This document shows positions 32,460 through 32,774 of a stretch of DNA of 32,774 bases, piece by piece. Each line of letters begins with the position of its first letter. Within the stretch, counting starts at the first letter, position 1. The DNA lies in the NCBI GenBank assembly GCA_004356685.1, contig SMWS01000042.1:1-32774 (forward strand), written 5' to 3'. The translations under genes were made by a program, and so were the position numbers. This stretch comes from Deltaproteobacteria bacterium (GTDB taxonomy: Bacteria > Desulfobacterota_D > UBA1144 > Nemesobacterales > N074bin48). Below the pieces are notes generated by a model. It was given only the letters and a program-made list of their open reading frames with translations. It was not told where the DNA came from and did no database searches.

Positions 32460-32774
32460 TTAGTCCTGAATATAATTTTGGAATTTTTCTGTAAATCTTT
32501 CTTCACCTATTAAACTATAGAGTTTTTTCTTGTTAGGTATAAGATAGGTTACCTTGCCGGATACAGTAATTTTTTTATCCTCATCAATTATCTTAACATT
32601 TACAACTACTCTTCGACCTTTAATCGTTTTTATCTTACCTCTTATTTCAATATCCTTTAATGTCTCTACTTTTCGCTGATAATCAATCTCAATCTTAGCT
32701 GTAAGCCCTATCTTTTTTAATTTATCAAACATTGTCCAGAAAGCCACTTCATCCATTAAAGCGCACTGTATCCC
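32460..32774 (-). CDS. Hotdog-fold thioesterase-like protein, 5' end outside the window
   Basis: The visible 104 residues fit the C-terminal two thirds of a PaaI-type hotdog thioesterase. The central helix reads IQCALMDEVAFWTMFDKLKK, followed by LTAKIEIDYQRKV and the strand-rich RGKIKTIKGRRVVVNVKI, then VSGKVTYLIP. The frame continues open to the window edge at 32774, and the residues before the ATG at 32756 (GIQCAL) match the conserved GGxxxxxxDE helix of the family. The gene therefore starts beyond this window and 32756 is not its start. It is translated just ahead of the GST-family gene (one-base gap). The acyl-thioester substrate is not known. Confidence 0.75.
   Translation of the reverse strand, partial: GIQCALMDEVAFWTMFDKLKKIGLTAKIEIDYQRKVETLKDIEIRGKIKTIKGRRVVVNVKIIDEDKKITVSGKVTYLIPNKKKLYSLIGEERFTEKFQNYIQD

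Overview
The window is 32.8 kb of AT-rich, gene-dense bacterial chromosome carrying mostly housekeeping genes. It suggests a Gram-negative-type bacterium. The gene order pilB-pilT-pilC-pilS-pilR, the miaB-bifunctional nuclease pair, glyQ/glyS and type III pantothenate kinase (coaX) are reminiscent of Deltaproteobacteria-like or neighbouring lineages such as Dadabacteria or Nitrospinota. That placement is an inference from gene order and composition only.

Layout. Positions 1-1533 (minus strand) hold an intact endonuclease III gene (nth), then a small two-gene nucleotidyltransferase module, then a second, diverged copy of only the 3' end of nth. Positions 1624-3796 (plus) hold a Memo-family protein and an M19 dipeptidase. 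Positions 3957-6726 (plus) hold argC, an AMP-forming acyl ligase and a free-standing acyl carrier protein, facing a MerR-like regulator. Positions 7612-9737 (plus) carry eda and glgA. Positions 9754-13235 (minus) carry a Dabb protein, a GT4 glycosyltransferase, an isoprenylcysteine-methyltransferase-like membrane protein, an unknown protein and coaX. Positions 13450-15244 (plus) carry miaB and a DUF151 nuclease. Positions 15255-22489 (minus) form the type IV pilus block pilB-pilT-pilC-pilS-pilR. A sigma-54 promoter matching the consensus at every specified position lies just upstream of pilB. Positions 22893-27212 (plus) carry trmFO, glyQ and glyS. Positions 27343-29477 (plus) carry a MoxR-type AAA+ ATPase followed by a VWA protein. 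Positions 29474-31645 (minus) carry proB then mltG. A tRNA-Gly(GCC) with its own sigma-70 promoter, a GST-family gene and a partial hotdog thioesterase-like gene complete the window.

Two places merit most attention. First, the AAA+ and VWA frames are joined at an uninterrupted run of 11 A. The VWA frame is open and clearly coding for about 130 codons upstream of its first ATG and has no usable start there. The sequence therefore implies either programmed frameshifting or transcriptional slippage producing a 711-residue AAA-linker-VWA protein, or a homopolymer error. Second, the nucleotidyltransferase module sits exactly between an intact nth and a diverged duplicate of the nth 3' end, the arrangement left by insertion into the 3' end of a gene.

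Several first-in-unit genes have a -10-like hexamer a few bases before the start codon and no Shine-Dalgarno, suggesting leaderless mRNAs. Internal operon genes, the pil genes and a few others have clear Shine-Dalgarno sequences.
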